Assembly: GCF_010015585.1 (NCBI RefSeq)
Contig: NW_022985079.1
Span: forward strand, 1-64,000
Length of the DNA stretch: 64,000 bases
Source of the DNA: Eremomyces bilateralis CBS 781.70
Taxonomy: Eukaryota; Ascomycota; Dothideomycetes; Eremomycetales; Eremomycetaceae
Direction: 5' to 3'
Shown: positions 22,176 through 35,604 of the stretch, piece after piece
Position numbering within the stretch: position 1 is the stretch's first letter
Layout of the letters: each line of letters starts with the position of its first letter
The notes under the pieces: model-generated
The model's input: the letters and a program-made list of their open reading frames with translations, nothing else
The model's database searches: none
What the model was told of the DNA's origin: nothing
Position numbers and translations under genes: made by a program

Positions 22176-25100
22176 TCATCCGCCCCGCGGCTCGTTCGCC
22201 AACCAAATATCCCCCCCCTCCCCCTTCACCCACCGCTCCCACGCCACCCAGCATGCGTCCTCCAAATCGCCCACCCACCGCCTAGTATCGAACAGCGCGC
22301 TCGTCATCCGGCTCTCATACAGCAGCCGCCTTAACCCCCCCAGCCGCCCCACCACGCGATGTCGATCGTACCGCGTCCCCAGCGCCAACTGCACCGCTAG
22401 GTTCTCGTATTCTTCCTCGCTGTTCGCGATCAGCATGTTCGCGGCCTTCCGCCCCTCCTCCGTCTTCGGCAGCGCGCCCTTGAGGATGCTTCCCGCCATG
22501 CGACTACACATCTTGTAGGGATAGCGACCGAGGGTGAGCAGCGGGGTGCCGGACCAGAGGACGTCGGCGGCAGTGGTGTGCGCGTTGCATTCGGGAGTGT
22601 CGAGGAAGAGGTCACAGACGCGCGCGCGGGCGATGTGTTGGTGCTTCGGGGCGACGTCGGTGAAGATGATGCGGGAGGCCACTTCGGGAGAGGCCCATTG
22701 GTGGGCGGTGTGGCGGAGGTGGGTTTCGCCGAGGTCGGGGAAGCGGAGGAGCCAGAGGACGGAGTTGGGGATGCGGGAGAGGATGCGGAGCCAGGTGCGG
22801 AAGGTGGTGGGTTCGATCTGTTGATAAAGTCAATATAACGCTCAGACCAAAATTGGGGTTGAGGTAGGAGAGGTCAAAGCATACCTTATACAACTGGTTG
22901 AAATTTCCCAAAATCAACACATCATCCGCCAGATTCGGAAAGATCTCCTTCCGCATCTTCCACCGCCGCATCTGCTCCGCGTCCCAGTCCAACTGCCCTC
23001 CATGCGCATCCGGCGCGCTCTGCCGATGATCACAGCAGAAGAACGTATCACGGCAATAGATGATGTTCTCGCTATACACCCAGTCCTCCTGGCCGCCGCC
23101 GAAATTCTCATCCACGAGCTGGTCTTCGAAATCGACGTTGCGCCGCCATGGACGCAGCGTCGACGGCGGCACGGCAGTCTCGTCGGCGAGGAGGTAGTCG
23201 CACCACTCGGCGCCTAGGGTGCCGGCGAAGCCCATGAAGGACATCTGGATTGGGGCGGCGCGGGCGGCGAAAATCTCGTTGCGGGCGCCGCGGGTGTAGC
23301 CGTTGAGGTTGACGAGGATATGAATGCCGTCGGCGACTATTTGGTTGACGAGCTTCTCGGCGGACCAGGCGCTGGCGTCGTATATGACGGGGGCCTCGCG
23401 CTCGATTTGCTGGCGGTGGATGGACTTGTCGCTGGCGGTGGTGGCGTAGCAGTAGGCTTTGATGCGCTTGGTGTCGTGCATTCCAAAGACGGATTGCATG
23501 AGGTGCGCAAGGGGGTGGTTGTTGAAGTCGGAGGAGACGTAGCCGACTTTCAGGTACGGTTTCGGTGGTGCGGGAGGAGGGTAGACGGTCTTTGGTAACC
23601 ATGGCGCTTTGAGCGTGGTGCACGAGATCCGAAGCCCGTTCCGCTGGGAGATCAACCGAATCTGCTTCGCGGACATCGGACACGTGAATGTGTGGAACGG
23701 CAAGACCGTCGGCGCGGCCGGAACGGTAAGGTTCGACGGCAGCGTCGGTCGGGTATATGTCGAGATGGGCCGCGACCGTTTCTTCAGGTACCGATCCTGG
23801 TACCACAGCCAGACGAGCCGCCGAATCGACCGTTCGATCAACCGAAGAATCCTCGCCCCCTCCCACCGATGCCCGGCCCATTTCCCCAGCGTCATCTTCA
23901 TGCTATCTGCCTTCTCTTTCAGCTGCTGGGAGCTGCACCCCAGGGCGAGCACGCGGGTGATCTGCGCCAGGAACGTCTCGTTGATGGACCCCTTGCCCCA
24001 GTACTCCCCGTCGGCCAGCTGCTTCTCCACGAGATCGACCACCCGCTTCATCCACCCGGAGTTAATCACACCCGCCTGCGCGGAATCCAGCAACATCCCA
24101 TGCTCGTTGACGTGCCATCGATCCCGCCTTCCCCCGTCCGCCGCGATCCCGCCTCGCCCGGCCCAGTTGCAGACGGAGTTCAGTGCGTTGGCGAGGCCGC
24201 AGACTGCCTCGGCGAAGTCGGGGCTGGACGCGACAGCGCGCTTGTAGTAGGTGATGGCGTCGGCGATGCGGCCTTGGTCCTTGACGGCGTTGGCGAGGTT
24301 GGCAAGCGCGATGTCGAAGGTGCCGTCGCAATTGACAGCCTGCTCGTACATCTTCACCGCGGCCTCGAGCTGGCCGATGTCTTTCAGGAGGCTTCCGAGG
24401 TTCGTGTAGAGGTGCGCGTGGCGTTGGTCCAGGTTGAGGCCGTAGTTGTAGTACAGCAATGCGAGGGCGACACCGCTGCCAGGTATCACCCCTGGCAAGA
24501 CTGACGCTTGGTTGGACAAGTGCGGGTTCGGAACGGCTTGCTGGACGCCCGCCAGGAGGATGCCAACATTGTTTGCCGTGGAGGGGCTGGGCTGAAGCGC
24601 AAGGGATAGATAATAAAGGGCGAGGATGTCGCGAACGCTGAATGATGATTGATAACCTCCGTTCTTCATCGAATTCGACGCCATCCCATCCTGGAAGATC
24701 TTCGCGAGCGATAGTAGCGAATTGCTCGTGGTCGATATCGCGGCCTTCTTGGACACCCCATCGGAATGTAGGTCGGCCAAACCGGGCAGTTGCCCATCCG
24801 GTTGGAAGCATAGCTTGTGAGTCCACAGCGCTTTCTCGGGCGGCAATAGGATTGGATCGGAGACGAGGGTCTGGTGCTGAAAGTTCAGGAGGTCGGGAAA
24901 CCCGGTCGTGAGGACTCCGATGATATGCGCGATCAGGCCGCTGATAGTCTTCATTCGTCGGCCCGCACCAATCAGGACGGCGGTCTCGAATGCCTTGGCG
25001 GCGCCGACGTTGTCGCCCATGGCGTACAGCATGTTTCCCTTGGCGTGGATCAATTGGAGCATGCGTCCATTCTCGGCGCCGGGGATGGCATATCCACTGG

Positions 25101-27430
25101 ACCCGAATCCAGGCTCTTTGGAAACGGCGTTCGGGTCTTTGAAGGCCATGTCGGTGTCGCCGTCGTACTCAAAGACCGGCTTATCGGACGTCTCGGACAT
25201 GCATGGGGATTTCGACGCGTTGGAGAGCTCACCTCGAGAGTCGTTGGATTCGGCGCGTTTCTTCATTTGAAGGGAACGCTCGACAAATTCGATGACGGCG
25301 ACAGCGTCTTTTCCTCGATGCTCGTTGCAAAGAAGGCCGATGAGATGTTCCACCGCTTCGAAGTAACTGGGCCGAAGTTTTATGGCGCGAATCCAATAAT
25401 GCTCGGCTTGTTTCTTGTCGTGCATGGCGAGGAACGTCGCGGCCAAGTTTCCAATCGCTTCCACATGGCTGTATGAATTAGTACCTGCATAGAAGTAGGG
25501 TTCAATCCATCACTTACTTCTGGTCCAACTCCAGGATATTCGAGTATAATTTCAGCGCATGCTGATAGTCCCCCAACGCGTACGCCAAGCACCCTGCCAA
25601 TAGCAACCCCTCAATCCATTGCCAATTGCTATTCTCACAATATAGGCACAACGTCTCCAGACACTGTCTCGCCAGTTGATGATAATGCGTTTCACGAAGA
25701 TTCTGATCCATCGGCGACACAGATGTCCCCGACATCCTTCGCAACGTCCGCATCTGATCGCGGATCTGGGTGATGTGGCCGTAATTCGGCGCGAATCCGT
25801 GCGGGCCCCAGAGCGAGGGCGGATCCATGTGTTGCTGCGACGATCGTCGTTGCTGGTAGGGATCCGGTTGCCAGCCGTCGGGGCGGACGTTTTCCGGGTG
25901 TTGCCAATTCGGCGTGTTGTGACGGTGTGGAATGACGGAGGGGTCAATTCGGTCGTTGCGCTGCTTATTGAGCTCGTTGGCAAAGGACGAGGTGCTCCGC
26001 GATTTGGAGTGATGGGAATGTGAATGTGAAGTGGAAGCTGAAAAGTCCACACCCGGCTGGCGCGGTGGTTTGGGGTAGATCGCCGGACGTGAATTCGAGC
26101 GCTTTCCATTATCATTCAGTTTGCGGGTTTGGTGAAGGAATTTGAGCAGCTCGATGTAAACCACGTGCGCCTGCGCGAAGACGCGTTCCCGCATCCGCGC
26201 GTTCTCCATGCTTGAATTCGTTTCTAATGGCCGCAACGACGGCGTTGGCGGCCCGCGCGGCGTGGACTGTCCGGATGAACACACACCTAGAGCTGGGTCC
26301 GCGGTTCCGTGACCGAAATTTTGTGGTATCGTTGCATTATTGTATTGGTTCATCACATGTACAGGAGGGTAGACATGGTTCGCTCCATGATTGGGATATG
26401 ACGTCGCGGCGGCTTCAGGGGTATGAGGTCCAGGGAAATTGGATAGGTTGGGATTCGGCGGGTATAGCGGATGGGAAAAATTGGTATTGATTCCGGTTTG
26501 CCAATCGGGTACCAGAGGACCGAGAGCACTGAATTGCGGTGGTTGTTGCCAGAGGGGCGCCACGGGGTATCGGTTATCTCTCATCGCTGCGGGTCGGAAA
26601 GGCATAGAATACCCGTTCTGCCAGAATGAAGGATAGGCGGACCCTTGATCGTTGAGAGTGGTAGGACTAAGTGCGTTTTGGAAGGATGGTGGAACAATCC
26701 CCCAGTTCTGCGACGCATAATTCGGATAGTGAACCGGGAGATTCTGATAAAGGGATTGATTGAGAACCGAATCGATCTGGGGCGTGACTCGTTGGCCGAA
26801 GGACATGTCCATGGACATATTCGGATCCAGTCCAGTATGTCCGGCACCACCCCAGATATCGGTCTTGTTGCGGGCCTGATAATGGGCTCCGCCGTTTCCA
26901 GCCATGCCAGGCGACCGCAGGGGCAGTTCGGTCAAGCCTCCTTGCAACGGCATATTCAGCATCCCGGTGTCCATCGGCGGCGACGAAGTGACGGGAAGCA
27001 GGATATGTTTCATGGCGTGTGGTCGCTCGATTTGCTCCACGGAGGTCCCATCGTATGCTCCGGTCAGCACGCCGCTGGGGGTCTTCCGCCGCAAGAAGTG
27101 TTCGGACTGCATCGCGGCGCGGTCGTTCTCCCGATGCGGAGTATGATTGGGATAGGAATTGTGTCGTTGGAGAGGATAGGCGTAGTTTTGCGGGAGGGTT
27201 TGGGAGGAGTCGCGGCGTCGGGCCTGGGAGAGCTGTCGGAGTTGGGGGTTCTGCATCATCGCGCCAGCGCCGGCGTGGGAATTCGTATTCACATGCCCCA
27301 GATCTCGATAGCGCCCCATCGGCGAGGCGGGGAGGGAATTATACAAATCGCCATGGCCCGCTCCGTTCCGGTCAAAGAGGTTCGTTTGCGTGCCGAGCTG
27401 CGCAGGCAGCTGTCGGATCGTGGTCGTCAT
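22176..27430 (-). CDS. TPR-containing O-GlcNAc transferase-like protein (GT41 / SPINDLY-OGT family)
   Basis: Three exons, 27430-25518, 25468-22885 and 22817-22176, encode about 1712 aa. Introns of 49 and 67 nt have GTAAGT/CAG and GTATGC/CAG ends. The first 600 residues are Asn/Gln/Pro-rich, with a conserved fungal block RRKTPSGVLTGAYDGTSVEQ. TPR helices appear around residues 620-680 and clearly at about 985-1070 (LYTNLGSLLKDIGQLEAAVK, then IALANLANAVKDQGRIADAI). The GT41 catalytic part follows, with VGYVSSDFNNHPLAHLM (the His of human OGT H498), LVNLNGYTRGARNEIF, and in the last exon TDVAPKHQH (the human K842 Lys) and NAHTTAADVLW for UDP binding. Known family members transfer GlcNAc or fucose to Ser/Thr of nuclear and cytosolic proteins; which sugar is used here is unknown. 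Key residues look intact. There is no signal peptide. Confidence 0.9.
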
Positions 27431-28044
27431 TTCCGTTTAGGCGGTCCAGAAGATGGGGAAAATGGTAGCAAGGAACGATTAAAGAGAGCACGCACGGCCA
27501 AATGCGAAAGTGAACCGCGAAAAGCGAATAGCGAAAACTCAGGAAGACAGGCAAGTGCCGATGCCTTTGGGGATACGACCGCAGAGATTGGCGACTGTCA
27601 TCGCTAACGGAATGAGTCGTCTCTTTCGTGTTTTCCTTCCTTTCGATGTCCCGCTCGATCAATGCAAACTCTGTTGAAGCTTGTCCGGCGATGAAAGAGA
27701 GTGATGCAGACCACGCAACCCCGGTCCTCAGTGCATGTCACGAAATCCGTGCCCGTTCGACACCACAGGAAGTGTCAAGCAAGGAGGGGACAAGCGAATC
27801 CTGACGCACGGGAGGGTGTCGGACGCAGTGGAGGATGGCGACGCCGGGATCGTTTCGTCGTGGAGAAGCCAACACGACGCCAACCCAGTGATGCAGGTAA
27901 TACAGGAACAGGCGGCCGCTCCTGGGGATGGACGAGGAATGAGAGAGGATATGAAACGGAAGGTCAAAGGTGGCAACAGAGGCAGCGAAAGGGTCGATGG
28001 AGAAAGAGGCGGTATAAGGAATGGAGAGGAGAGGTTCTTTGCAC

Positions 28045-28071
28045 TTGCAGGTTGCAGGTTGCAGGTTGCAG
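28045..28071. repeat. Tandem GTTGCAG, about 3.9 copies
   Basis: Three full GTTGCAG units are preceded by a partial TTGCAG. Confidence 0.85.
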
Positions 28072-29910
28072 GGCTTTGGTGTAACACGGGTAATGAAGAT
28101 TGTGGATATGGGTACAGTAGGAATTAATATGGACTATCAACAATGGAGGTTTGGAAGTAGATGGCTTGTCGCAGCGGCGGGAGGGCGTGCGGGCGCTATG
28201 GGGTGGATAACTGGATATCGTTAAGTCACACAACCGGACGGGTGAGGACGAGACTATGAGTCTATGGGAGATAGTCTTCGATATCTCGTCTCCGATAAGT
28301 GATGGATAACTCCCAAACGGAGACGATGGTTGATGTTGAAGCGTTTGAAGTTGCTCTGTACGACGACCACGACCAAACGACCTCTCCAGCTCCTGTACGC
28401 TTGCCCATTTCTTAATCCGTCGTGTCCTTGCTGGCGACCGGGCACCCGGAGATCCCCAAGCCTCTCTCGCCTCCCTGCAGCTTGGGGAGGGATAGCGGAT
28501 CATCCACCCACCATCATCATTGGTAGAGTTGGTGGTGCAAGGGGTGCGAGAGAGCGAGGTGTGGGCTGTGCTGGAGCGGTTTAGCCTACCGTTAGCTTCC
28601 AGCCACGCTCTGCCCTCTTGATTTCTCCTGGTTTGCCGGCTGGATAAAGAATGGAGATGCTGCAGTCGACGGAAATGGATATGATGAGCCAGGAATTGTT
28701 CGGAGGTATCCAGTGGGATGGTTCCGGAGGGGGGATTTTCAATATCAATGGTGCCATCCGCCGCTATTCCAAGCATTCCTTCGCATCACGACAACCGCCG
28801 TATAAGACCACAGCTCTATCAAGGACATCGATGTACCGCTGCCTACCTTACCTATCACCGCAATCTCCCTCTTCTTTCTTAATACCCCCCCTCCACCTCC
28901 CCTCCTTTATCCCTGGTCCTTTAGCCTCTCATCGACCACCTCGTAAGATCCGTCATCAACCTCACCCCAATCCCCTAATCCCCCAAGCTCCCCTCGCAGG
29001 CCCCCTCATCAAATCCCAGCCCATGGCGTCCCCCACCGCCCTCACTGGCTCGCTCTCCGAACAAGGCGTCCTCCATCATCCATTCGCCCTGGACTGACCC
29101 GACCACTTACCAGACCCAGCCGAAGCCCACCAATCGAGTCACCCATCGACGCGCAATCCACTCTGTAATCTCTAAATCTGCTCATTCATGATTCATCCCA
29201 CTTCGTGAACATCGAACGAGCACAGGTCCACTTGCGTCGCTAACTTAGCCCGATCGTGGCCCTACCGCCTACTGGGGGTCGCCGGTGGTCAGTGCCTCAC
29301 TGGTAACTGGTGACTCTTCCGGCCATCCCGCTAACATCAGCTCCTTCGCTTCCGATGCTAGTGAGATTTCGGGGCCCGGTTAAAGCCCGGATTGGCGGGA
29401 GCTACGGGGAGCGCAAGGAATTAAGATGAATGGTCGCGTTGGATTTCGTATATTTGGAGCGGATCGACGGAGATTGATCCTGGATGGCGGGATGATGGAT
29501 TGAAGGATTGGATAGTTCGTTATTAATATTGCTGAATCTTGGACGTCCAGTCCCACTTCCCAGCAATGAGCCAACGCTCCAGAAGACACAGTGATGGCAT
29601 TTGGCAAGATCAAGCGTCAGACGAGATGAGATGAGGGCTGATACGCGCCTCTGCTTCGTCAACTCCGCTCCGACCGTGCCGCAAAAATGCCCCCGGTCAA
29701 TCGACCCTACACCGTCCCCAAACCACCGCCGATCGGCATCTGGTGCGTGATATTCGTGCGACGAAACCGCCATTCACCTACCTAATCCTGTCGATTCCGC
29801 TCCAGGAGTGTTTCCAGCGATGTCGAATGGATCAAGACAAATGGCATGTCACATGATTTCCTGAGGACTTCTTGGTCAACAGCTGCAGTGCTGCAGAGGC
29901 GTTGCGGCAT

Positions 29911-29950
29911 CGAGGGTCTTGCGATGCGGAGTCGAGGGTCTTGCGATGCG
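29911..29950. repeat. Tandem 22-bp duplication
   Basis: CGAGGGTCTTGCGATGCG occurs at 29911-29928 and again at 29933-29950. Confidence 0.85.
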
Positions 29951-31596
29951 TTGAGCGCCGTCTCAGATTCGAGGATGATGACGATGGGTGCCTGGCGACT
30001 TGGCGAGCATGGCACTGCCGCTAAGACATCCCTTGATCGCTAATTATACTGCAGCCTGCAACATGACGATCGCTCTCCATTTCCCATCCGTGTTTCCCCA
30101 TGCTAGGTGAGTAGGTGACATATCAACTCGTGTCCACATTCTTATGAGTTAGGTAGATAGATCATCCACATATTTCCTCATCATCAACGGAGGTCGTCTG
30201 CTCATCACAATCACGGGTAACGATGGAAGGGTGCCTGGTCGGTGTCACCCATCTCGGGACGGAATCGGTCGCCTGCGATACACGATGGGTGAGTACTTAC
30301 CGTCGTGCTACCGATTCCTGCAAGGAAACTCCGAGGAAGGCGGAGGTGTGCGTGTCAGTGTCAAGACATGCGGTGGTGCTGTGTTGATGGATTTGAGTTT
30401 GGGGTTGCTTATGGCATCGCATTGCAGCTGCGCTAGAGCCGTGGGTTGCTACACTACGATTCCTCTGCTCAGGGCTGACTACAGCGTTAAACTTCACTGC
30501 AGGCGGGAGCCTCATCAGTCATCACATTCAGCAGAAACGCGGTGGATATCCGTACGACCCGAGCGCGAGCGGAGGATCAATCACAAGCACAAAATAGAAA
30601 GAAGGACATGTAGCCTTTGGATGGACCGAGTCACCCATCTTCCCTCTGGAAGGATGAGCCGGTGAAGTAATGGCACGATTTCTCTCCTTTGCACCAAAAT
30701 AGGCCTTCACCACGGGTATGTCTGCAAGCAGATCAGGTAAGGGCCAGAGTGTTGGCAAAGGGTTTTATGTGTTTGTTGGTATCATCTTTCTTTCCTGTTG
30801 GGAAGAAGCTCGCCGATCGGCGAGGGAGGATGTCATGTTCTGATCTAGAGCGATCGAGAGTTGGAATCGTAGACGATGGTGGATGGGATGAGGGATTGGG
30901 TCAGTTGTTTCCGAGTACCGTACCGATGTTGGCAGTCAATGGCATGGAGGAAGTTAACGAGAGATTGTCATCGTTCCATCAATCATGATGAGGAGCGATG
31001 ACACTTTCGAAACATTGAGGACCATATTTGGCTGGTGTTCAGAAGCCTAGTAGTCAAGTGACTTGAAGGATGAAGTTGTGAGGGTTGGATGTTGAGAAGA
31101 AAAGCGACAATTTAAAGCAACAGAAATTTTCTAGCGTCTCCAGCCATCACGTGATATTAAGGTGTTCAGCCACAGGGTGTGGCTTGGTAAACAGACCCTG
31201 ATCACGTGCCATCCATCAACATTGTTCCAGGCCGGAAACATCCATAAACGTCGAAGCTGCAGGGGGGAAGTTTATTGAGGGAAGTCGGACATCTGGCTTC
31301 TCAAGAATTATTAATTCCAGCATCTGAATCTACTGCGCTTGACCCTCTCCCAGTGAAGCGCAATAAGTGATTTCGATCCCTCCGCTGGCTATCCGGCATA
31401 CAATTCCAATGTCATAATCCTTCATCGTTGAAGTTCCCTGTCCTTCTCGAAAATCAATCCACCGGAGCATATCTAAGACGACATCGTCTATTCCCCCTAC
31501 ATCATCTCCAGTCGACCCTTCGATTGACCTCTCTCGGTCTCCAATCCTCTCTCGACCATCCAACACATATCAACCGAATTTCCGCCCTCCGCAACC

Positions 31597-32909
31597 ATGA
31601 ACGGCATCCCCCCCATCGCCCCCGGGCAACAGCCCACCCCCGAACAAATCGCTGCCATCCAACGCCAACTCGCCGAAGAAGCCCGCAAGCACAACATGAC
31701 GGTCCCGCAGTACGTCGAGAAGTTGAAAGCCGAAGCCATGCGCCAGCACCAGATGCAGCAGGCCCAGCAACAGCAGCAGGCCCAGCAGCAGGGGGGCCAT
31801 CAGCACGGCCCGAATTGTAATCATGACCATGATGGGCATACGCATGGAGGACCGCAGCAGATTCCGATCAATGAGGGGCCGCCGAAGCCGGAGGCGTTGG
31901 CGGTGGCTAAGTGGTTGAAGGGGCAGGATTTGAAGGAGCGGGCGTGTGTATTCGGGGAGAAAAGGAAGGATATGTTCCGAGGTATGTTCTGCATTTCCGC
32001 ACACCTAACCTAACCAACAACATACCTTCCTATGGAGAATTTGAAAGTCATCCGCTAACTCCCCCAGTCAAACGCGCCCTCCGTGCCCTCCAATCCCCCA
32101 CCTACACCCAAGCCCGCGCCAAAAACCCCCTCCTCCCCCCGGTCACCGACCGCGCGTCCGCCGAAAACGCCTTCAAGCTCCTCCCCGTCTCCCTCCTCGC
32201 CCTCCGCGTCACGAAAGTCGAGTCCCCGGACGACTCCAAGAAGAAGCGTACCAAAGGCCTCTGGACGGTCAAGATCGAACAGCAACAGGAGACGCACGAC
32301 GACTGCCACTATATGTGGCTGTACGAGGGGAGCCAGGTGCGGCAGAAGTTGATGGCGGCGGGGGCGTTGGCGGCAGTCGTGACAGTGGTGATGTTCCCAC
32401 TGTGGCCGGTGAAGTTAAGGCAGGGGGTGTGGTATCTCAGCATGGGCATGCTCGGTCTCATCGGGCTGTTCTTCGCCATGGCGATCGTTCGACTTATCTT
32501 GTTCTGCATCACCGTCTTCGTGACACCGCCGGGGCTCTGGCTGTTCCCTAATCTCTTTGAAGACGTCGGGTTCATCGACAGCTTTATCCCGTTCTGGGCG
32601 TGGCAGGAGGTACGTTTCCCTTCCCCATTTCCCCCTTGCCACCCATTCATCAACTAACCTCTCCAAAATCAGACCCCTGAAGACAAACAACGCGCCTCCC
32701 AAGCCAAGAAAGACAAGCGCCTGAAACGCCGCGCCGCGCAGGAAGGGAAATCCGCCCCTACCAGCACTGCCGCCGGCACTTCCCCCACTCCCGTCTCCGC
32801 TGCGCCGACGCCGGCGGCGGGTACCGTGGCTAGTGGCGCGGAGAAGAGTGGAGCGGGGCAGGCAACGAGGAGGGCGTTGCATGCGAGTGTGGAGGAGGAT
32901 GAAGGGTAG
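31597..32909 (+). CDS. SEC62: Sec62, ER protein translocation subunit
   Basis: Three exons, 31597-31981, 32068-32609 and 32673-32909, give 387 aa. Introns of 86 and 63 nt have GTATGT/CAG and GTACGT/CAG ends. The cytosolic N-terminus has a Gln-rich stretch and a His-rich cluster (GHQHGPNCNHDHDGHTHGG), then the Sec62 core around VAKWLKGQDLKERACVFGEK and YMWLYEGSQ. Two membrane helices follow, LMAAGALAAVVTVVMFPLWP and a second hydrophobic block of about 30 residues, joined by a short loop. The tail (KDKRLKRRAAQ) is basic and then Ala/Pro/Thr-rich. Sec62 works with Sec63 and Sec71/72 at the Sec61 channel in post-translational import of preproteins into the ER. The His-rich segment occurs in filamentous fungi and might bind metal; that is a guess. 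Confidence 0.93.
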
Positions 32910-33592
32910 GGAGAGAGGGGTGTTATTTTTGGGGTGCGTGGAGGGTGTATTCTTACGGATCTGGTGATATTCGGGACAGTGCGGCGCTGCATATCATCAT
33001 CCTGGCGTTCGTGTTCGAGCGTGCTGTGCGGCTGAGAGACGGTTAGAGAGGGAGAATGCATGCTGTATTGTACACCGGAACTGCTAGCAATGGACACGTT
33101 ATTTTTAGTGGTTTCTTTGTTTGATGCGTGTTGTTCGAGGATAGACATGTATCGTAGGCTGATGATACCACATCGACGATACGCGTACTAAGTGCCATCC
33201 TCTTCGTGCTTACGGCTTGCTATCCACCGTCATTGATTTTCTCATCCCTAGCGCGCCATGATTGGGTTCCGCTGCTCCTCCCTCTCACTCCCAAAGCGGA
33301 CCCCCTGAATTCGCGTCGACCGTCTGGCGTGAAGAAGTTCCAAGTATTGCATTTCCAACATCTCACCAAGCAGACAATTGAGTGATATCAAGAAACTTCG
33401 TTTTAAGTAAGGTAAGTATTATTCTATTCGCACTGAAACCCGATCCTCATATCTCATCCCATCTATGCGCAGGCGACCCCGCCGGCACAAAAACCCGTTC
33501 TAAAGACCCCCAAAAGCAAACTCCGAACCCCTTCCCATGAATATCTAACGCTCAATGGTATCATCCCCTCTCATCCCCCTATCATCTCATCC
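32910..33592. other. Spacer between SEC62 and the convergent small gene
   Basis: 3' flanks of two convergent genes. No further coding sequence was recognised. Confidence 0.55.
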
Positions 33593-33889
33593 TTAAGCCT
33601 GCGGCTTAAACGTCCCCTTCCCCGCAAAGCTCCCCTGCCGACTCTCGACCGGGCTATACGTCCCGGCACCGTAGTAGGTCATATACGCCTCATTGACGCT
33701 ATGATGATGCTCGCGGGCTTTGCGGGCGACGGTCTTCAACGCGGATTTGAGGGAGGAGGTGGACTTGGTGGAAGCGGCAAGAGTTGGGGTCGAGGTGCCG
33801 GTGGAGGGTTGGGAGGTGGAGGGGAAGGTAGCGGTTCTGTGGTCCATAGCGTCGGGCCGGGAAAGGTATTGGAGGGTGACGGATTCCAT
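33593..33889 (-). CDS. Small conserved-looking fungal protein
   Basis: An intronless 98-aa frame begins MESVTLQYLSRP. A Ser/Thr-rich N-terminal half is followed by an amphipathic basic segment, LKSALKTVARKAREHHHSVN, and by EAYMTYYGAGTYSP near the end. The REHHxSVNxAYxTYYG arrangement recalls small uncharacterised Pezizomycotina proteins. There is no signal peptide, membrane segment or catalytic motif. The function is unknown. The frame uses mainly C/G third positions like its neighbours, which supports it being real. Confidence 0.6.
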   Translation of the reverse strand: MESVTLQYLSRPDAMDHRTATFPSTSQPSTGTSTPTLAASTKSTSSLKSALKTVARKAREHHHSVNEAYMTYYGAGTYSPVESRQGSFAGKGTFKPQA

Positions 33890-35604
33890 TGCGAGTTTGG
33901 TTGGTTGGTTTTGTTTTAGGTGATGGTGAGGTTGGCGGAGGTAGTTGTGTTGTGGTGGTTGATGAAGGCTTGATATAAGACTTGATAGACTTTAATAGAC
34001 TGGTAGTCTTTGAGGATTGATTGATTGGTGCGATGCTTTGATGCTTTGATGCTCTGATAAACTGATGCTCTGGAGTATTCCCCTACCTTTCGCCGACTTC
34101 TTCGGCCCTCTTTATACTTTTCCGGATGTCCATCTGTCATGAAATATTCACGCCCTACAGAGCAGCACGTATGACACCACGTCCATGCGTTGCTGGGTCG
34201 TGACTCAAAAAATCTAGTCTCGGCATAAATTATTAAGGTGGACCCTTCACCCTGCGCATCCATGGCGCATCAGGTACTGCGAAACGGCTGAAATGCTGAA
34301 AACGGTGGTGAAAATCACATTGGTCAGCGGCGAATTCACGATGTTGGGCGGTGATGGGACCGGGGGGGGTTGTCATTGATTGAGTGCGAAGGGCGTGATT
34401 GTTCATGTAAGCAGGTTGACATAAAGAGAGGTGATTGGTGGATTGGTGACAGGGAGGGTGTCATGTTGCAGATGGACCAGTGAAGTCTCGGAGTGACGCC
34501 GCTTTGTCAGGAATCGCTCGTAGGGGACGCTACTTGCCGCTTAGATTCCACCAAAACACGCCCTTGATTTGGACATTTGCTCTTCGGTGGAGCGCATGTA
34601 GCTTGGATATACGTGCTCGTGTTGGCTGCAAGCGTGAAACGGTGTCTTAATAATGCCATACAATTGGCAACGAGTGGGTCGGTGACAACGAAGGGCGTAT
34701 GTCGAACTCATAGAATGTTTAGGCACCCACGATGGACGCTAAGAGAGTCTACAATTCCATACAATTCAGCACTCTCACATCTAAATCCAGACTCCCTTCT
34801 CAACCGTTCCCTATCCCTAATTCTCCTTCCTCCACTCGGCTACCATCGCATGCAACAACAGAATTCGACTTCCACCTCAAATCAAACTCTTCCCAGTGAA
34901 AATTCCTCAATCTTGCGCACCCTTCCCTGTCCCTCCGCCAAGCATCGCGAGATCTATCTCCACTCGCCCTCAACCCATTCCCTCGCATACCATCGGCATG
35001 CAAATCTCTGCCTCACTTCCTAACGTTGGGAGATCCACTTCGCGGAAAAACATGGACGGGCGTCGATAGTTGGGTGGAGAGTGGAGATGGAGGCGACGAA
35101 TTTTTTGTTAGGGTGACATTTCTCTCGCGCGCAGGCGATTCGGGTCAACCTGGTTCGGTGCAACTGTGCAAGGCTTGGGAAATGGGAGCATCGTAATGTT
35201 GGGAGTTGGGAGAAATGGATTTCTCTAGGTTCCTCTTGGACCGAGTAACTTGACGATGGGCCGCTTCTGATGTTCTGAACGGGCCGCGCCGTCACGTCTT
35301 TCTGCCTTGATGCCCTGGTGCCTACCTATGTTGATGCCTTCACGCCTTGTTGCCTTTTGGAGTTTCCTTGCTGCCTCACTGCCTTGGTCGCGTCTCCCGC
35401 GTGTCCCATTGATATCAACGTGGACTTGATGATTTCAAGGCTTCCAAAATCCTATCACTAGAACCGTAACCACCACAACTCCATACGCCAAGGACCAAGG
35501 CAATTCGAACCAGGGCCACCCAAAACTTTCTCCATCCTTGACCCCAGAATGAGCAACGCCCGAGACCCTATAACCGAACCCCGAGATTCTCGCGAGCTCA
35601 TGCT
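33890..35604. other. Spacer upstream of the GCP6-like gene
   Basis: It holds the divergent promoters of the small gene and the GCP6-like gene. A cluster of GATGCTTT/GATGCTCT repeats lies at 34030-34075. A 148-codon frame at 34577-35023 has no motif and no bias, so I do not call it. Confidence 0.5.

Larger units (their letters stand above)
27431..31596. other. 4.2-kb intergenic spacer between OGT-like and SEC62
   Basis: It holds the divergent promoters of the two flanking genes. Overlapping open frames of up to 270 codons (for example 27964-28776 minus, 28651-29097 plus) are Pro/Ser/Arg-rich, lack motifs and look like products of pyrimidine-rich DNA. Two small tandem repeats are listed separately. 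No RNA gene was recognised. Confidence 0.5.

Noticed and set aside
23692-24504. A 270-codon plus frame inside the OGT-like gene
   Set aside because: Antisense shadow of the catalytic/TPR exon, with no motif of its own.
27964-28776. A 270-codon minus frame upstream of the OGT-like gene
   Set aside because: Low-complexity Ser/Pro/Arg content, overlap with other frames on both strands and no conserved motif; probably a by-product of base composition.
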